64,000 nucleotides of DNA, from assembly GCF_030268065.1 (NCBI RefSeq), contig NZ_BSDD01000001.1, positions 186,001 to 250,000 on the forward strand, written 5' to 3'. Each line of letters begins with the position of its first letter. Positions within the stretch are counted from its first letter, which is position 1. The position numbers and the translations under genes were made by a program. Source of the DNA: Geothrix rubra. GTDB taxonomy: Bacteria; Acidobacteriota; Holophagae; Holophagales; Holophagaceae. Below the pieces are notes generated by a model. That model was given only the letters and a program-made list of their open reading frames with translations. It searched no databases and was not told the origin of the DNA. This document shows, in pieces, positions 17,035 to 26,235 of the stretch.

Positions 17035-17188
17035 CCCTCCCCTCCGGCTCCGGCTGCTGGAAGGGAAAACCTGGGGTTCCCCCGCCATTGTCCTGAGCCT
17101 GGAGCCGCCAGCCCCCCATGTTCAGCATTTGGCCTCAGGCCGAATTCAGGGCAGCGGCTAAACTGGAAGGTCGCATGCGAGCGCAACC

Positions 17189-18172
17189 GTGACCTTTCCC
17201 CACAGCCCCTTCCAGATCCGCGATGTCGAGGTGCCCAACCGCCTCGTCATGGCCCCGCTGCACGAGATCACCGACCAGCCCTTCCGGAAATTCATCCGCG
17301 AGATCGGCGGCGTGGGGCTGGTGGTGTCGGAGATGATCAGCAGCGAGGCGCTGATCCGGCATGCGGTGAAGGCCGAGAAGATGATGGCCGCCACGGGCGA
17401 ACGGCCGCTCTCCATGCAGATCTCCGGCGGACGCCCGGAGGCACTGGCCGAGGGCGCGCAGCTCTGCGAGGCCGCGGGTGCGGACCTGGTGGACCTGAAC
17501 ATGGGCTGTCCCGCCAGTAACGTCACCCGGGGCGGCGCGGGCTCGGCGCTGCTGAAGGACATCCGACTGGCGGAGCGCTGCGTCACGGCCATGGTGAAGG
17601 CGGTGAAGGTGCCCGTCACCGTGAAGATGCGGGCGGGCTGGGACGCCTCCCAGAAGGAGCGGGGCGAGTTCCTCGATTTCCTGCGCATGTTCGAGGCCGC
17701 GGGCGTGCAGGCCCTGGCCATCCATCCGCGCACCCGAGCCCAGCAGTACGAGGGGCATGCGGACTGGAGCATCATCGCCCGGGCGGTGGAGGCGGGCACC
17801 TCGTACCCGATCATCGGCAACGGGGATGTCAATGTCGCTGCCGACGCCTTCCGCATGGCCGAGGAGACGGGCTGCGCGGCCGTGATGATCGGGCGCGGCG
17901 CCCTCTACAACCCCTTCATCTTCCGGCAGGTCCTTGATCCCGACCTCGTGGTGAGCACGGAGATGCGCATCGACGCCACCCTGCGTCTGTTCCAGATCCT
18001 GCTGGACCTCCTGGAGCCCCGGGAGGCCCTGCACAAGATCAAGAAGATCGGCGCCTGGTTCACCAAGGGCGTGCCCGGCGGCCACGGCTTCCGCCAGAAC
18101 CTGCACGCCGCCAGCGATCCCCAGGCCCTCATGGCCGCCATCGACGCCCTGAGGCACCAGGGCGCGGCCTGA
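17189..18172 (+). CDS. dusB: tRNA-dihydrouridine synthase, DusB type
   Basis: FMN enzyme that reduces uridine to dihydrouridine in tRNA D-loops. The 327-residue protein has the N-terminal APLHEITDQPFRKF segment, the NMGCPASNV motif with the catalytic cysteine (C107), HPRTRAQQYEGHADW and a GNGDV phosphate-binding strand, and ends in the helical recognition domain. It starts with GTG 17189; GGAAGG lies rather far upstream, so the exact start is less certain. Its stop abuts the stop of the ATPase gene on the other strand with no spacer. Confidence 0.92.
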   Translation: MTFPHSPFQIRDVEVPNRLVMAPLHEITDQPFRKFIREIGGVGLVVSEMISSEALIRHAVKAEKMMAATGERPLSMQISGGRPEALAEGAQLCEAAGADLVDLNMGCPASNVTRGGAGSALLKDIRLAERCVTAMVKAVKVPVTVKMRAGWDASQKERGEFLDFLRMFEAAGVQALAIHPRTRAQQYEGHADWSIIARAVEAGTSYPIIGNGDVNVAADAFRMAEETGCAAVMIGRGALYNPFIFRQVLDPDLVVSTEMRIDATLRLFQILLDLLEPREALHKIKKIGAWFTKGVPGGHGFRQNLHAASDPQALMAAIDALRHQGAA

Positions 18173-19645
<1,473 letters not shown>

Positions 19646-19683
19646 GGGGGCCTCGGAGGTGACGGGGACGAGTGTAGCGGACC

Positions 19684-20673
19684 TCAGGCGGGTCCCGCGG
19701 CCGTGGCCTCCTCCAGGGTGAAGGCATTGGGCGCGGTGCGGGGTGCCCGGCGGATGCCGCAGGGCTCGGCGGGGCAGCGGTCGCAATAGAGGCGCCCACA
19801 GGGATCCACGTGCGTATGCACCTCGCCTTCCACGCCGGCCTCCCGGAGGGCCCGGACGCTGAAGCCTTCGCAGAGGTCGTGGGCCTGGCGGATGGAATAG
19901 AACTCGGGCACCACCAGGTGGGCATCCACGTGGGTGTAGCGGCCCGAGCGGAAGGTGCGCATCTCGTGGACGGCGATGACATCCCAGGAGCGCACACGGT
20001 TCATGGCGGCCAGGATCCGGTCCACCACCTCGGGATCCTCTGAATCCAGCAGGGCCCGGGAGGACTCGGCCACCAGCTTGAAGCCCGTCCGGGCCAGGAG
20101 CAGGCCGACCACCATGGCCATGACCGGATCCATCCAGTGGATCCCCGTGAGCTTGACGGCAAACAGGCCGGTGGCGATGCCCACCGTCGTCCAGAAGTCC
20201 GACAGGATGTGGTGGCCGTCCGCCTCCAGGGCCTTGGAGCGGGTGGCGCGCCCCTTGTGGAGCAGGTACCAGCCCAGGAGGCCGTTGAGGAACCCCGCGA
20301 ACAGGTTGATGGCGAGGCCGCGGCCCAGGTTCTTCAGCTGAACGCCGAAGATGAGGGCGTGGGTGGCCTCGATGAGGATGAAGGCCGCCGCCAGGGCGAT
20401 GAGGCCGCCCTCGAAGGCCGCGCTGAAGTGCTCGATCTTGCCGTGGCCGTAGGGATGCTCCCGGTCCGCGGGCTTGCCGGCGAACATCACCGCGCCCATG
20501 GCGAAGAGGGCGGCCACCACGTTCACGATGCTCTCGATGGCGTCCGAACGCAGGGCGACGGAGCCCGAGACGACGTAGGCGACGTACTTCAGTCCCAGCA
20601 CCACCACGCCCGCGCAGATGGACAGCAGCGCGACCCGTACCCTGGCTTTCTGCTCGGCGTGCTCCGTGGACAT
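19684..20673 (-). CDS. Cation diffusion facilitator transporter with Cys-rich C-terminal tail
   Basis: Inner-membrane metal efflux pump, most likely for zinc, cobalt, cadmium or iron. Residues 1-205 hold about six membrane segments with the metal site pairs SDAIES (helix 2) and HHILSD (helix 5). The cytoplasmic CDF domain (about 210-290) follows with VDAHLVVPE. After it comes an extra tail with [15 protein letters not shown], four cysteines that could bind metal, and an ending without known similarity. The protein has 329 residues from ATG 20673. It is next to, but probably independent of, the ATPase gene 38 bases downstream. Confidence 0.9.
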   Translation of the reverse strand: MSTEHAEQKARVRVALLSICAGVVVLGLKYVAYVVSGSVALRSDAIESIVNVVAALFAMGAVMFAGKPADREHPYGHGKIEHFSAAFEGGLIALAAAFILIEATHALIFGVQLKNLGRGLAINLFAGFLNGLLGWYLLHKGRATRSKALEADGHHILSDFWTTVGIATGLFAVKLTGIHWMDPVMAMVVGLLLARTGFKLVAESSRALLDSEDPEVVDRILAAMNRVRSWDVIAVHEMRTFRSGRYTHVDAHLVVPEFYSIRQAHDLCEGFSVRALREAGVEGEVHTHVDPCGRLYCDRCPAEPCGIRRAPRTAPNAFTLEEATAAGPA

Positions 20674-20699
20674 GGCGGCTCCTGCAGCCTTCCAGCGTA

Positions 20700-21887
20700 T
20701 CAGTCGAGGCCTTCGAAGAGCCCACGCTGCTGACCGTTGCCGGGGTCGGCAGGGAAGGGGAAGGTTGCGGAAGCCGCCCAGGGCCGGTCCGGGTCGAAGG
20801 GGCCCGGCGGCGCCAGGTCCGGCGGCAGCCAGCGGACGGCCGGGGCGGGATGGAGGCCGGCCAGCAGGGCCAGGGCCCCAGCCTCCGGGGGCACGGCGGG
20901 CACCCGGAGCAGGACCACCGGGGGGTGGTCCAGGGTCCCGGTCCAGTCCGTCGGCTGGAGGGCCCGCCCCTCGAGGGGGACCGGATCCCGGGGATCCGCG
21001 GCCAGGCCCGGGCTGAAGCAGCCGGGAGCGGGGGGCAGGGGCAGGCTGGAGCGCCAGGGCAGGCCTTCCCGGAGGGCCTGGCGGCCCAGGAGGGCGGCAG
21101 CCTGCATGTCCACGGAGGCCCCGGGATGGATGGGCGTCCGCAGGCGCTCCTGGAGCAGGGCCGCGAGGGCCCTCACCTGGCCGAAGGCCGCCTTCCAGGT
21201 GCCGCTGGCCCGCTGGAACTCGGCGCCGCCCGTGAGGGCCAGGCGCCAGCCCACGGATCGGCGGAGGAACGGGAGGTCGGCCCAGGCCCCGGCAGCAAGG
21301 CGCTGGGCCAGGCCCCGCTCGGCTGCGCCCTGGGCTTCGGCCATGGCCGTCACGAGCGCTTCGCCCGACCCGATGGATCCCAGGGCGCCAACGGGCAGGA
21401 CCACCTCGCCCCAGAGCCAGCCGGGGGGAACCTCCTCGCCGCCGGCGACGGGCCCCAGGTCGGGGAGGCTCCAGGGGCCGGAGGGGCGGGGCACCCAGCC
21501 GAGGGTGCCCTGGCGCCAGCGTTCTCCCAGGGGACCGGCGGGCGGCTCCGGGCCGTGGAGCCAGGCGCGGAAGGCCCCCCCCGGCACCTGCAGGGCGGCT
21601 CCGGCGTCGAGGTGCAGGGTCAGGCCCGGAATGGCGGAGATGGCCTCCCACCAGCCCTGGCGGGCCTCGGGCTGGAGGGCCTCCATCCACGCCGGCGGGT
21701 GGTCCCAGACCAGTCCGAAGCCTCCGGGCAGCAGGGCGGCCAGGCGCATGAGGCGGGCCAGGGCCCGGCCAGGGGCCGCATTCACCGAGGCGAGCCCCTC
21801 CTCCAGGAACCGGGATCCGCACCAGCCGGCCCAGGGGCTGTCCGGGGCGCTGCGGATCAGGTAGCCAGGGCCTTCGTGGAGGATCAC
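20700..21887 (-). CDS. Hypothetical protein translationally coupled to the thiD-like gene
   Basis: I do not recognise this 395-residue product. It is rich in Leu, Ala, Gly, Pro and Trp, and has no signal peptide, membrane helix or obvious catalytic motif. The start is taken as GTG 21887, whose GTGA overlaps the stop of the kinase gene upstream (21884-21886), giving the N-terminus [13 protein letters not shown]. Codon use is strongly GC-biased like its neighbours, and the frame has no interruption over 1.2 kb. Coupling to a thiD-like kinase suggests a related task, but no function can be assigned. Confidence 0.7.
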   Translation of the reverse strand: MILHEGPGYLIRSAPDSPWAGWCGSRFLEEGLASVNAAPGRALARLMRLAALLPGGFGLVWDHPPAWMEALQPEARQGWWEAISAIPGLTLHLDAGAALQVPGGAFRAWLHGPEPPAGPLGERWRQGTLGWVPRPSGPWSLPDLGPVAGGEEVPPGWLWGEVVLPVGALGSIGSGEALVTAMAEAQGAAERGLAQRLAAGAWADLPFLRRSVGWRLALTGGAEFQRASGTWKAAFGQVRALAALLQERLRTPIHPGASVDMQAAALLGRQALREGLPWRSSLPLPPAPGCFSPGLAADPRDPVPLEGRALQPTDWTGTLDHPPVVLLRVPAVPPEAGALALLAGLHPAPAVRWLPPDLAPPGPFDPDRPWAASATFPFPADPGNGQQRGLFEGLD

Positions 21888-22702
21888 GGGGCCTCCGGGG
21901 CGAACACGGGACGTCCCGCCCCACCTGGGACCCAGGCCCGGTCCCAGCGGTCCCGCAGGCGGCGGGCCGATTCCACGGCGGCGGCCTGCGGGCCCAGGCC
22001 CTGCAGGCGCAGGCCCAGCCAGGCCGAGGCCAGGGTGCAGCCGGTTCCGCGCCGGGCACCGGGGAGCCGGGGGGAGGGCTCCAGGGCTTCGATGCCCCCG
22101 GCTGTGATCCAGAAGTCCTGGACCTGGTCCCCCTCCGCATGGCCCCCCTTGAGCCAGACGGCGGCGGCTCCGGCCTCCAGCCAGGGACGGGCCAGGCCAT
22201 CGACCTCCGCCGCCTGGATGGCCTCGGGGGGAAGGCCCGCGAAGGCGGCGGCCTCCCCGCGGTTGGGGCTCACCACCCAGCCGCCCATGGGCAGGAGGGC
22301 CTCGGCCATCCGTCGCAGGTCCCCCCCGTCGTGGAGGCCCACGCCGGTCGAGGGGGCCAGGATGGGATCCCAGATGCGCACGGGCGGGGCGAGGTGGGCC
22401 AGGGCCGCGCTCAGGCGATGGAATTGGGCGGGCTCCAGGGCGCAGAGGCCCAGCTTCACGCCCCAGCGGCCGGCCAGGTGGAGGGCCAGGCACTCCAGGC
22501 GCAGGACGGGGTCCATGGACGGCGGTTCGATGCGGCTGCATCCGATGCCGTTCTGCAGCGTTTCCGCCAGGCTCACGGTCATGGGATGGCAGCCGAGCGC
22601 CGCCACGGTGAGCGCATCCCGGAGGATCCCCGCGCCGCCGGACGGATCCATGCCCCCCAGGCAGAGGGCGATGGGCGGAACTGCGGGCGCGACCGGATCC
22701 AT
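21884..22702 (-). CDS. thiD: Hydroxymethylpyrimidine/phosphomethylpyrimidine kinase-like protein
   Basis: Ribokinase-fold kinase of the ThiD family, which phosphorylates HMP and HMP-P in thiamine synthesis. The GGMDPSGGAGI motif near the N-terminus and a C-terminal RRGTGCTLASAWLGL anion-hole motif are both family marks. It is divergent: the usual IQAD after GAGI is LRDA, and the T-P-N-x-x-E segment reads SPNRGEA. Thiamine specificity is therefore likely but not certain. ATG 22702 is used; a GTG at 22723 would add seven residues. No other thiamine gene is near. Confidence 0.78.
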   Translation of the reverse strand: MDPVAPAVPPIALCLGGMDPSGGAGILRDALTVAALGCHPMTVSLAETLQNGIGCSRIEPPSMDPVLRLECLALHLAGRWGVKLGLCALEPAQFHRLSAALAHLAPPVRIWDPILAPSTGVGLHDGGDLRRMAEALLPMGGWVVSPNRGEAAAFAGLPPEAIQAAEVDGLARPWLEAGAAAVWLKGGHAEGDQVQDFWITAGGIEALEPSPRLPGARRGTGCTLASAWLGLRLQGLGPQAAAVESARRLRDRWDRAWVPGGAGRPVFAPEAP

Positions 22703-22761
22703 GGCGAATTCCCAGGATGCCACAGGCGGAGCCGGCGCCCTACCTGCAGGTGCCCGGTGGA

Positions 22762-23067
22762 TCAGACCTTCCGGTCGGGGTCCACCACCTCGGTGACGCG
22801 GAGGCCCAGGCTGTCCTCGAGGACCGTGACCTCGCCGTGGAGGAGGACGCGGTCCTTGCAGAGGACGTCCATGGGCTCGCCGGCGCTCTTCTTGAGCTCG
22901 ACCAGCGAGCCGGGTTCCAGGTCCAGCAGCTCGCGGATGGTCATGCGGGTCTGCCCCAGCTGGATCTCCAGCCGGAGGGGCGTGTCGATGAAGGGCATGA
23001 GCTCCGCCACCACCTGCTCGAAGCTGAGCACGCGCTCGCCTTCCATCCGATCCACCCGCTTGGCCAT
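22762..23067 (-). CDS. fliN: Flagellar motor switch protein FliN
   Basis: Component of the flagellar C-ring that carries the SpoA (surface presentation of antigens) fold. The 101-residue product has an N-terminal helix, then DTPLRLEIQLGQTRMTIRELLDLEPGSLVELKKSAGEP, and ends with LLHGEVTVLEDSLGLRVTEVV, the typical FliN pattern. It starts at ATG 23067 after AGGAG. FliL lies directly upstream, while FliM, normally between them, is absent here. Confidence 0.88.
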   Translation of the reverse strand: MAKRVDRMEGERVLSFEQVVAELMPFIDTPLRLEIQLGQTRMTIRELLDLEPGSLVELKKSAGEPMDVLCKDRVLLHGEVTVLEDSLGLRVTEVVDPDRKV

Positions 23068-23143
23068 GGCTCTCCTGTGGGTCCTGTCAAAGCATGGACT
23101 ACGGGTGGGGAGGCCGCAACGGGCATGCCATCGCGGCGATCCC

Positions 23144-23752
23144 CTACTGCTGGATGGCCCAGTCCACGATGAGCACGTCCTTGATGGGGCGCTTGGGCTT
23201 CTTGTGCTTCGGCGGGTCCTCGCCGGGCTTCAGGGGCTTGGGGCCGAACTGCTCGTTCAGCTTGTCCTTGATGTCCCGCCGCAGGGACTCCCGGAATTCG
23301 GGGTCCGAGGCCTCCTCCACGCTCTTGCCCGTGAGGGCGTCCAGGACGATCGCTTGGATCTCGCTCCGCTCCGGCGACGCCTTGTCGCTGGCGGCCAGTT
23401 TGCCCAGTTCGGCGTCGCAGAAGAGGATGTTCAGCTCGCAGTGGAGGAACGCATTCAGGCGCGGGCCGGAGAGGTTCACGTTGCGCGTCAGGACCATGAC
23501 GGGCGGTCCGCTGGCCCCTTCACCCTCACCTCCGCCGGCGGCCTCGCCGCCGCAGTCCCCGTCGTCATTGGCCGCGGCATCGGCCCCCGGGGCCTGCTGG
23601 ACGGCTGCCATGGCCTTGGCGGCGGCGCGCTTCTTCAGGAGGAGGCGGACGCCGAAGCCCCCGCCCCCGGCGACGGCGAGGCCCACCAGGACCATGAGGA
23701 TCAGCTTGAGCGGGAGCTTCTTCTTGGGGGAGGCGTCTTGTTCGTCGGCCAT
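23144..23752 (-). CDS. fliL: Flagellar basal body-associated protein FliL
   Basis: Single-pass inner-membrane protein next to the motor stator. A short lysine-rich cytoplasmic start is followed by one membrane helix (about residues 16-37), then a Gly/Glu/Ala-rich linker (about 50-80) and the periplasmic FliL domain with VLTRNVNLSGPRLNAFLHCELNILF. The C-terminus is extended by a Pro/Lys-rich stretch (KPLKPGEDPPKHKKPKRP) before VLIVDWAIQQ. ATG 23752 has AGAGGA upstream and gives 202 residues. Co-transcribed with fliN 76 bases downstream. Confidence 0.85.
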   Translation of the reverse strand: MADEQDASPKKKLPLKLILMVLVGLAVAGGGGFGVRLLLKKRAAAKAMAAVQQAPGADAAANDDGDCGGEAAGGGEGEGASGPPVMVLTRNVNLSGPRLNAFLHCELNILFCDAELGKLAASDKASPERSEIQAIVLDALTGKSVEEASDPEFRESLRRDIKDKLNEQFGPKPLKPGEDPPKHKKPKRPIKDVLIVDWAIQQ

Positions 23753-23960
23753 CGGTTCCTCTCGGATGTCCTTCCCATCGGGAGGGGGGCCTCCGGTCCT
23801 GAATAGTGGGCACCAGAGGCGGGAAGGGCTCCGGAGGGACAAGGATCCAGGTCCGGCGGGATTTTCGGGAGGCCTTCGTGCCCAAAGCTAGGGATCCTCG
23901 TCTTCAGGGAGCCGGTCAGCAGGTGCAGGAATAGAACTCAAAAAAGAATAATTGATAGAA

Positions 23961-23988
23961 AACGGGGCCCGTTGGAACGGGCCCCGTT
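23961..23988 (-). terminator. Intrinsic terminator of hup
   Basis: Arms 23961-23973 and 23976-23988 pair perfectly over 13 bp around a two-base gap (effective loop a little larger). Read on the minus strand, the stem is followed by GTTTTC and then a T-rich run (complement of 23937-23960, including TTCTTTTTT). It lies 37 bases after the hup stop and is the clearest rho-independent terminator in the window. Confidence 0.85.
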
Positions 23989-24025
23989 GGAACCTGTGCG
24001 CGGCGGCCTGCCGCGCAGGATCAGG

Positions 24026-24322
24026 CTACTTGCGCTTCTTGCCGCCCTTGCCGTTGACTTCGTCAGCGAGCTTCTTGCCGGGCTTGAACTTCGCGACCTT
24101 CTTGGCGGCGATCTTGATGGGCTTGTTGTCGCGGGGGTTGCGGCCGGTGCGGGCGCCGCGGCTCACCACGGAGAAGGTGCCGAAGCCGACGAGGGTGACC
24201 TTGTCGCCAGCGCGCATGGCCGAGGAGATGCTTCCCAGCACCTGATCCAGGGCGGCAGCCGCCTGGGCCTTGGTGATACCGGCCTTTTCGGCGACGGCGC
24301 TGACCAGTTCAGCCTTGTTCAT
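24026..24322 (-). CDS. hup: HU family DNA-binding protein
   Basis: Nucleoid-associated protein that bends and compacts DNA as a dimer. The 98-residue product begins MNKAELVSAVAEKAGITK and carries the beta-arm signature GFGTFSVVSRGARTGRNPRD. It ends in a lysine-rich tail (NGKGGKKRK) slightly longer than usual. It starts at ATG 24322 behind CGGAGG, has a long leader with a promoter candidate, and ends in a strong intrinsic terminator, so it is monocistronic. Confidence 0.96.
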   Translation of the reverse strand: MNKAELVSAVAEKAGITKAQAAAALDQVLGSISSAMRAGDKVTLVGFGTFSVVSRGARTGRNPRDNKPIKIAAKKVAKFKPGKKLADEVNGKGGKKRK

Positions 24323-24703
24323 GGAAACCTCCGAATTTGGGGAACTGTGTCCCCGGGTTGAGGAAAAGCGGATCGGCTCGGAAGCGAGACGACCGTATTG
24401 ACTCGATTTTCAAGACTCGATGGCCCGGAAAGGCCCATGAATCCTTGATGTTGCCTAAACTGCCAAGAAGCTACGCCTGGGATGTAGTGGGGTCAAGGCT
24501 TTTCTTCAAAAAAAAATCGCGGATCGGCTGTCTGGGCTGGTTTCACGATTCATGGAACATCCGGATCGCCTCGGATGCTCGGTTGTAAGTCTCACGTATC
24601 TCGCAAATGTCCGTAGAACGGGCCTGCGCGGAGCCGACCTGCCCGCGGATCCAGGTTCCCCGGGGATCGGCGCCGCCAGGCTCTGCGCCCCTATGATGGA
24701 GGC
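24323..24703. other. AT-richer divergent intergenic region between hup and truA
   Basis: This 381-base gap has the lowest GC of the right-hand neighbourhood and no supportable gene. It holds the hup promoter candidate (24468-24496) with an A/T-rich upstream run at 24500-24520, and a short inverted repeat CATCCG/CGGATG near 24558-24577. Near truA only a clear ribosome site (GGAGG before ATG 24704) stands out. No tRNA or riboswitch core was found. Confidence 0.5.
24468..24496 (-). promoter_or_regulatory. Candidate sigma-70 promoter of hup
   Basis: On the minus strand TTGACC (24496-24491) is separated by 17 bases from TAGCTT (24473-24468). Just upstream of the -35 box lies an A/T-run (complement of 24500-24520, with nine consecutive T on the minus strand) resembling an UP element, as expected for a highly expressed HU gene. 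The predicted transcript has a leader of about 140 bases. Confidence 0.45.
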
Positions 24704-25516
24704 ATGGCGCACCCCTACTTCCTCACCGTGGCCTATGCCGGCGGGGGCTTCCACGGATGGCAGATCCAGTCGGTCCTCCGCAGCGGCCAGGGCGAACTAT
24801 GGAAGGCCCTGCGGGCCCTGGACCCGGACGCACCGATGCCCCAGGGCACGGGCCGCACGGACGCGGGGGTCCATGCCCGGGCCCAGGGCGTGCTGGTCCA
24901 GGTCTCGCGTTCCTGGGAGCCCTATCGGCTGCTGGCGGCCCTGAACGCCCACCTGCCCTGGGACCTGCGCGTGATGGCGGCCCAGGCGGCTCCGGAGGGG
25001 TTCTTCCCGCGCCAGCACGCCGTGGCCAAGCGCTACGTCTACCGGCTGGGCACCGGGCCCGCCAGGGATCCCCTCCGGCACGGCCTCCTCTGGCACGTCC
25101 GCGGGGCGGAGCCCCTGGATGCCGGGGCCATGGAGGCGGCCGCCCAGGGTCTCCTGGGCACCCATGACTTCTCCAGCTTCCGCTGCGTCGAGTGCGTGGC
25201 CCGGACACCCGTGCGGACCCTCCACGCCTTCCGGATCCGGCCCGTGGAGGGGGGCCTCGACCTGGTCTTCGAGGGGGACCGGTTCCTCATGCATCAGGTG
25301 CGCATCATGACCGGTACCCTGGTGGACATCGGCCGCGGGCGGCGTACCGCCGGCTCGATTCCGGCCATGCTCGCGGCCCGGGACAGGGCCGCGGCGGGTC
25401 CCACCGCGCCGCCCGAGGGCCTCTGCCTGGATCACGTGTGGTTCGAGGCCCGCTGGGGCATCGGCGAGCCGAGCCCCTTCGGGGAGCGGGCGCCGGGGCC
25501 TGATCAGTCGAGGTAG
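24704..25516 (+). CDS. truA: tRNA pseudouridine(38-40) synthase
   Basis: Modifies positions 38-40 of the tRNA anticodon arm. The 270-residue protein has the N-terminal VAYAGGGFHGWQ motif, the catalytic GTGRTDAGVHA (D53), RYVYRL and FLMHQVRIMTGTLVDIGRGR, all diagnostic of TruA. It starts at ATG 24704 with GGAGG immediately upstream. Its 3' end overlaps the 3' end of the convergent TonB-C-like gene by 13 bases. Confidence 0.95.
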   Translation: MAHPYFLTVAYAGGGFHGWQIQSVLRSGQGELWKALRALDPDAPMPQGTGRTDAGVHARAQGVLVQVSRSWEPYRLLAALNAHLPWDLRVMAAQAAPEGFFPRQHAVAKRYVYRLGTGPARDPLRHGLLWHVRGAEPLDAGAMEAAAQGLLGTHDFSSFRCVECVARTPVRTLHAFRIRPVEGGLDLVFEGDRFLMHQVRIMTGTLVDIGRGRRTAGSIPAMLAARDRAAAGPTAPPEGLCLDHVWFEARWGIGEPSPFGERAPGPDQSR

Positions 25517-26211
25517 AAGCCCACGCCCTGCCAGACCTTGAAGCGGGTGTTCCCGTCCTTCGAGGTGGCGGGATCGAAGACGAGGTTCTTGGCGGACTGC
25601 ACGCAGGCCTCGTTCGCGGCCTTCGCGTCCGGGGAATCGCCGGGGAGGCCCTGGAGCAGCCGGGCGTCGAGCACCTCCCCCTTCTCGCTGACGAGGACGT
25701 TCACCACCACCACGCCGGTGGGTCGGCTGGCGAAGAAGCCGGAGGCCTTGATGTGAGGCGTGGCGCGGTTGAGGTTCAGGGGACGTGCGGGCTGCACATC
25801 CCGGGTGAGCATGACGAGGTCCCCCTCCCTGGGCGCGGCGGCGACCTGCTGGCGCAGCTCGGCATTCTCAGCCTTCACCTTGGCCAGTTCCTCCCGGGAA
25901 GCCTCGGCCTCCTTGCGGGCCGCCTCCAGGTCCTTGAGCAGGGTGTCCCCGCCGCTCGCGTTGGCCTTGAGGTTGGCCTTGAGCTGCTCCACCTCCTTCC
26001 GGGCGGCGTCGGCGTCGGCCTTCGCCTGGTCCCGGGCCTGCTGGGCCGCGACCAGGTCCTGCTGGAGGCTGTCGGTGGCGGCCAGGCGCTGCTTGAGGGA
26101 ATCCCGCTCCTCGGTGAGCTTCTTCACCTGGATCTGGAGCTGGGCCACGGTCGGGCGCTTGGCGGCCGCGAGGGGCGTGGCGATCATCAGCAGGGCGAGG
26201 GGCACGCGCAT
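25504..26211 (-). CDS. Exported coiled-coil protein with TonB C-terminal-like domain
   Basis: Secreted protein of 235 residues with a signal peptide (MRVPLALLMIATPLAAA). A long coiled coil follows (about 20-130; heptads rich in Gln, Glu, Lys and Ala, with KLTEERDSLKQRL). The C-terminal ~95 residues (PTGVVVVNVLVSEKGEVLDARLL, then FKVWQGVGFYLD) match the TonB-C/energy-transducer fold. It lacks the transmembrane anchor and Pro-rich linker of true TonB, so it may be a periplasmic scaffold rather than an energy transducer. Start is ATG 26211. The PATAN protein gene lies 24 bases upstream on the same strand. Confidence 0.8.
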   Translation of the reverse strand: MRVPLALLMIATPLAAAKRPTVAQLQIQVKKLTEERDSLKQRLAATDSLQQDLVAAQQARDQAKADADAARKEVEQLKANLKANASGGDTLLKDLEAARKEAEASREELAKVKAENAELRQQVAAAPREGDLVMLTRDVQPARPLNLNRATPHIKASGFFASRPTGVVVVNVLVSEKGEVLDARLLQGLPGDSPDAKAANEACVQSAKNLVFDPATSKDGNTRFKVWQGVGFYLD

Positions 26212-26235
26212 GACACCTCCGGAAGCCGGGAGGGC

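Noticed and set aside
13468-17088. Open frame of about 1200 codons on the minus strand opposite rho and the diguanylate cyclase
   Set aside because: Antisense shadow. It covers genes with full sets of conserved motifs on the plus strand and has no similarity of its own.
24506-24754. 82-codon open frame on the minus strand in the hup/truA gap
   Set aside because: It overlaps the start of truA and the A-tract upstream of the hup promoter, with Pro/Arg-rich low-complexity sequence and no ribosome site.
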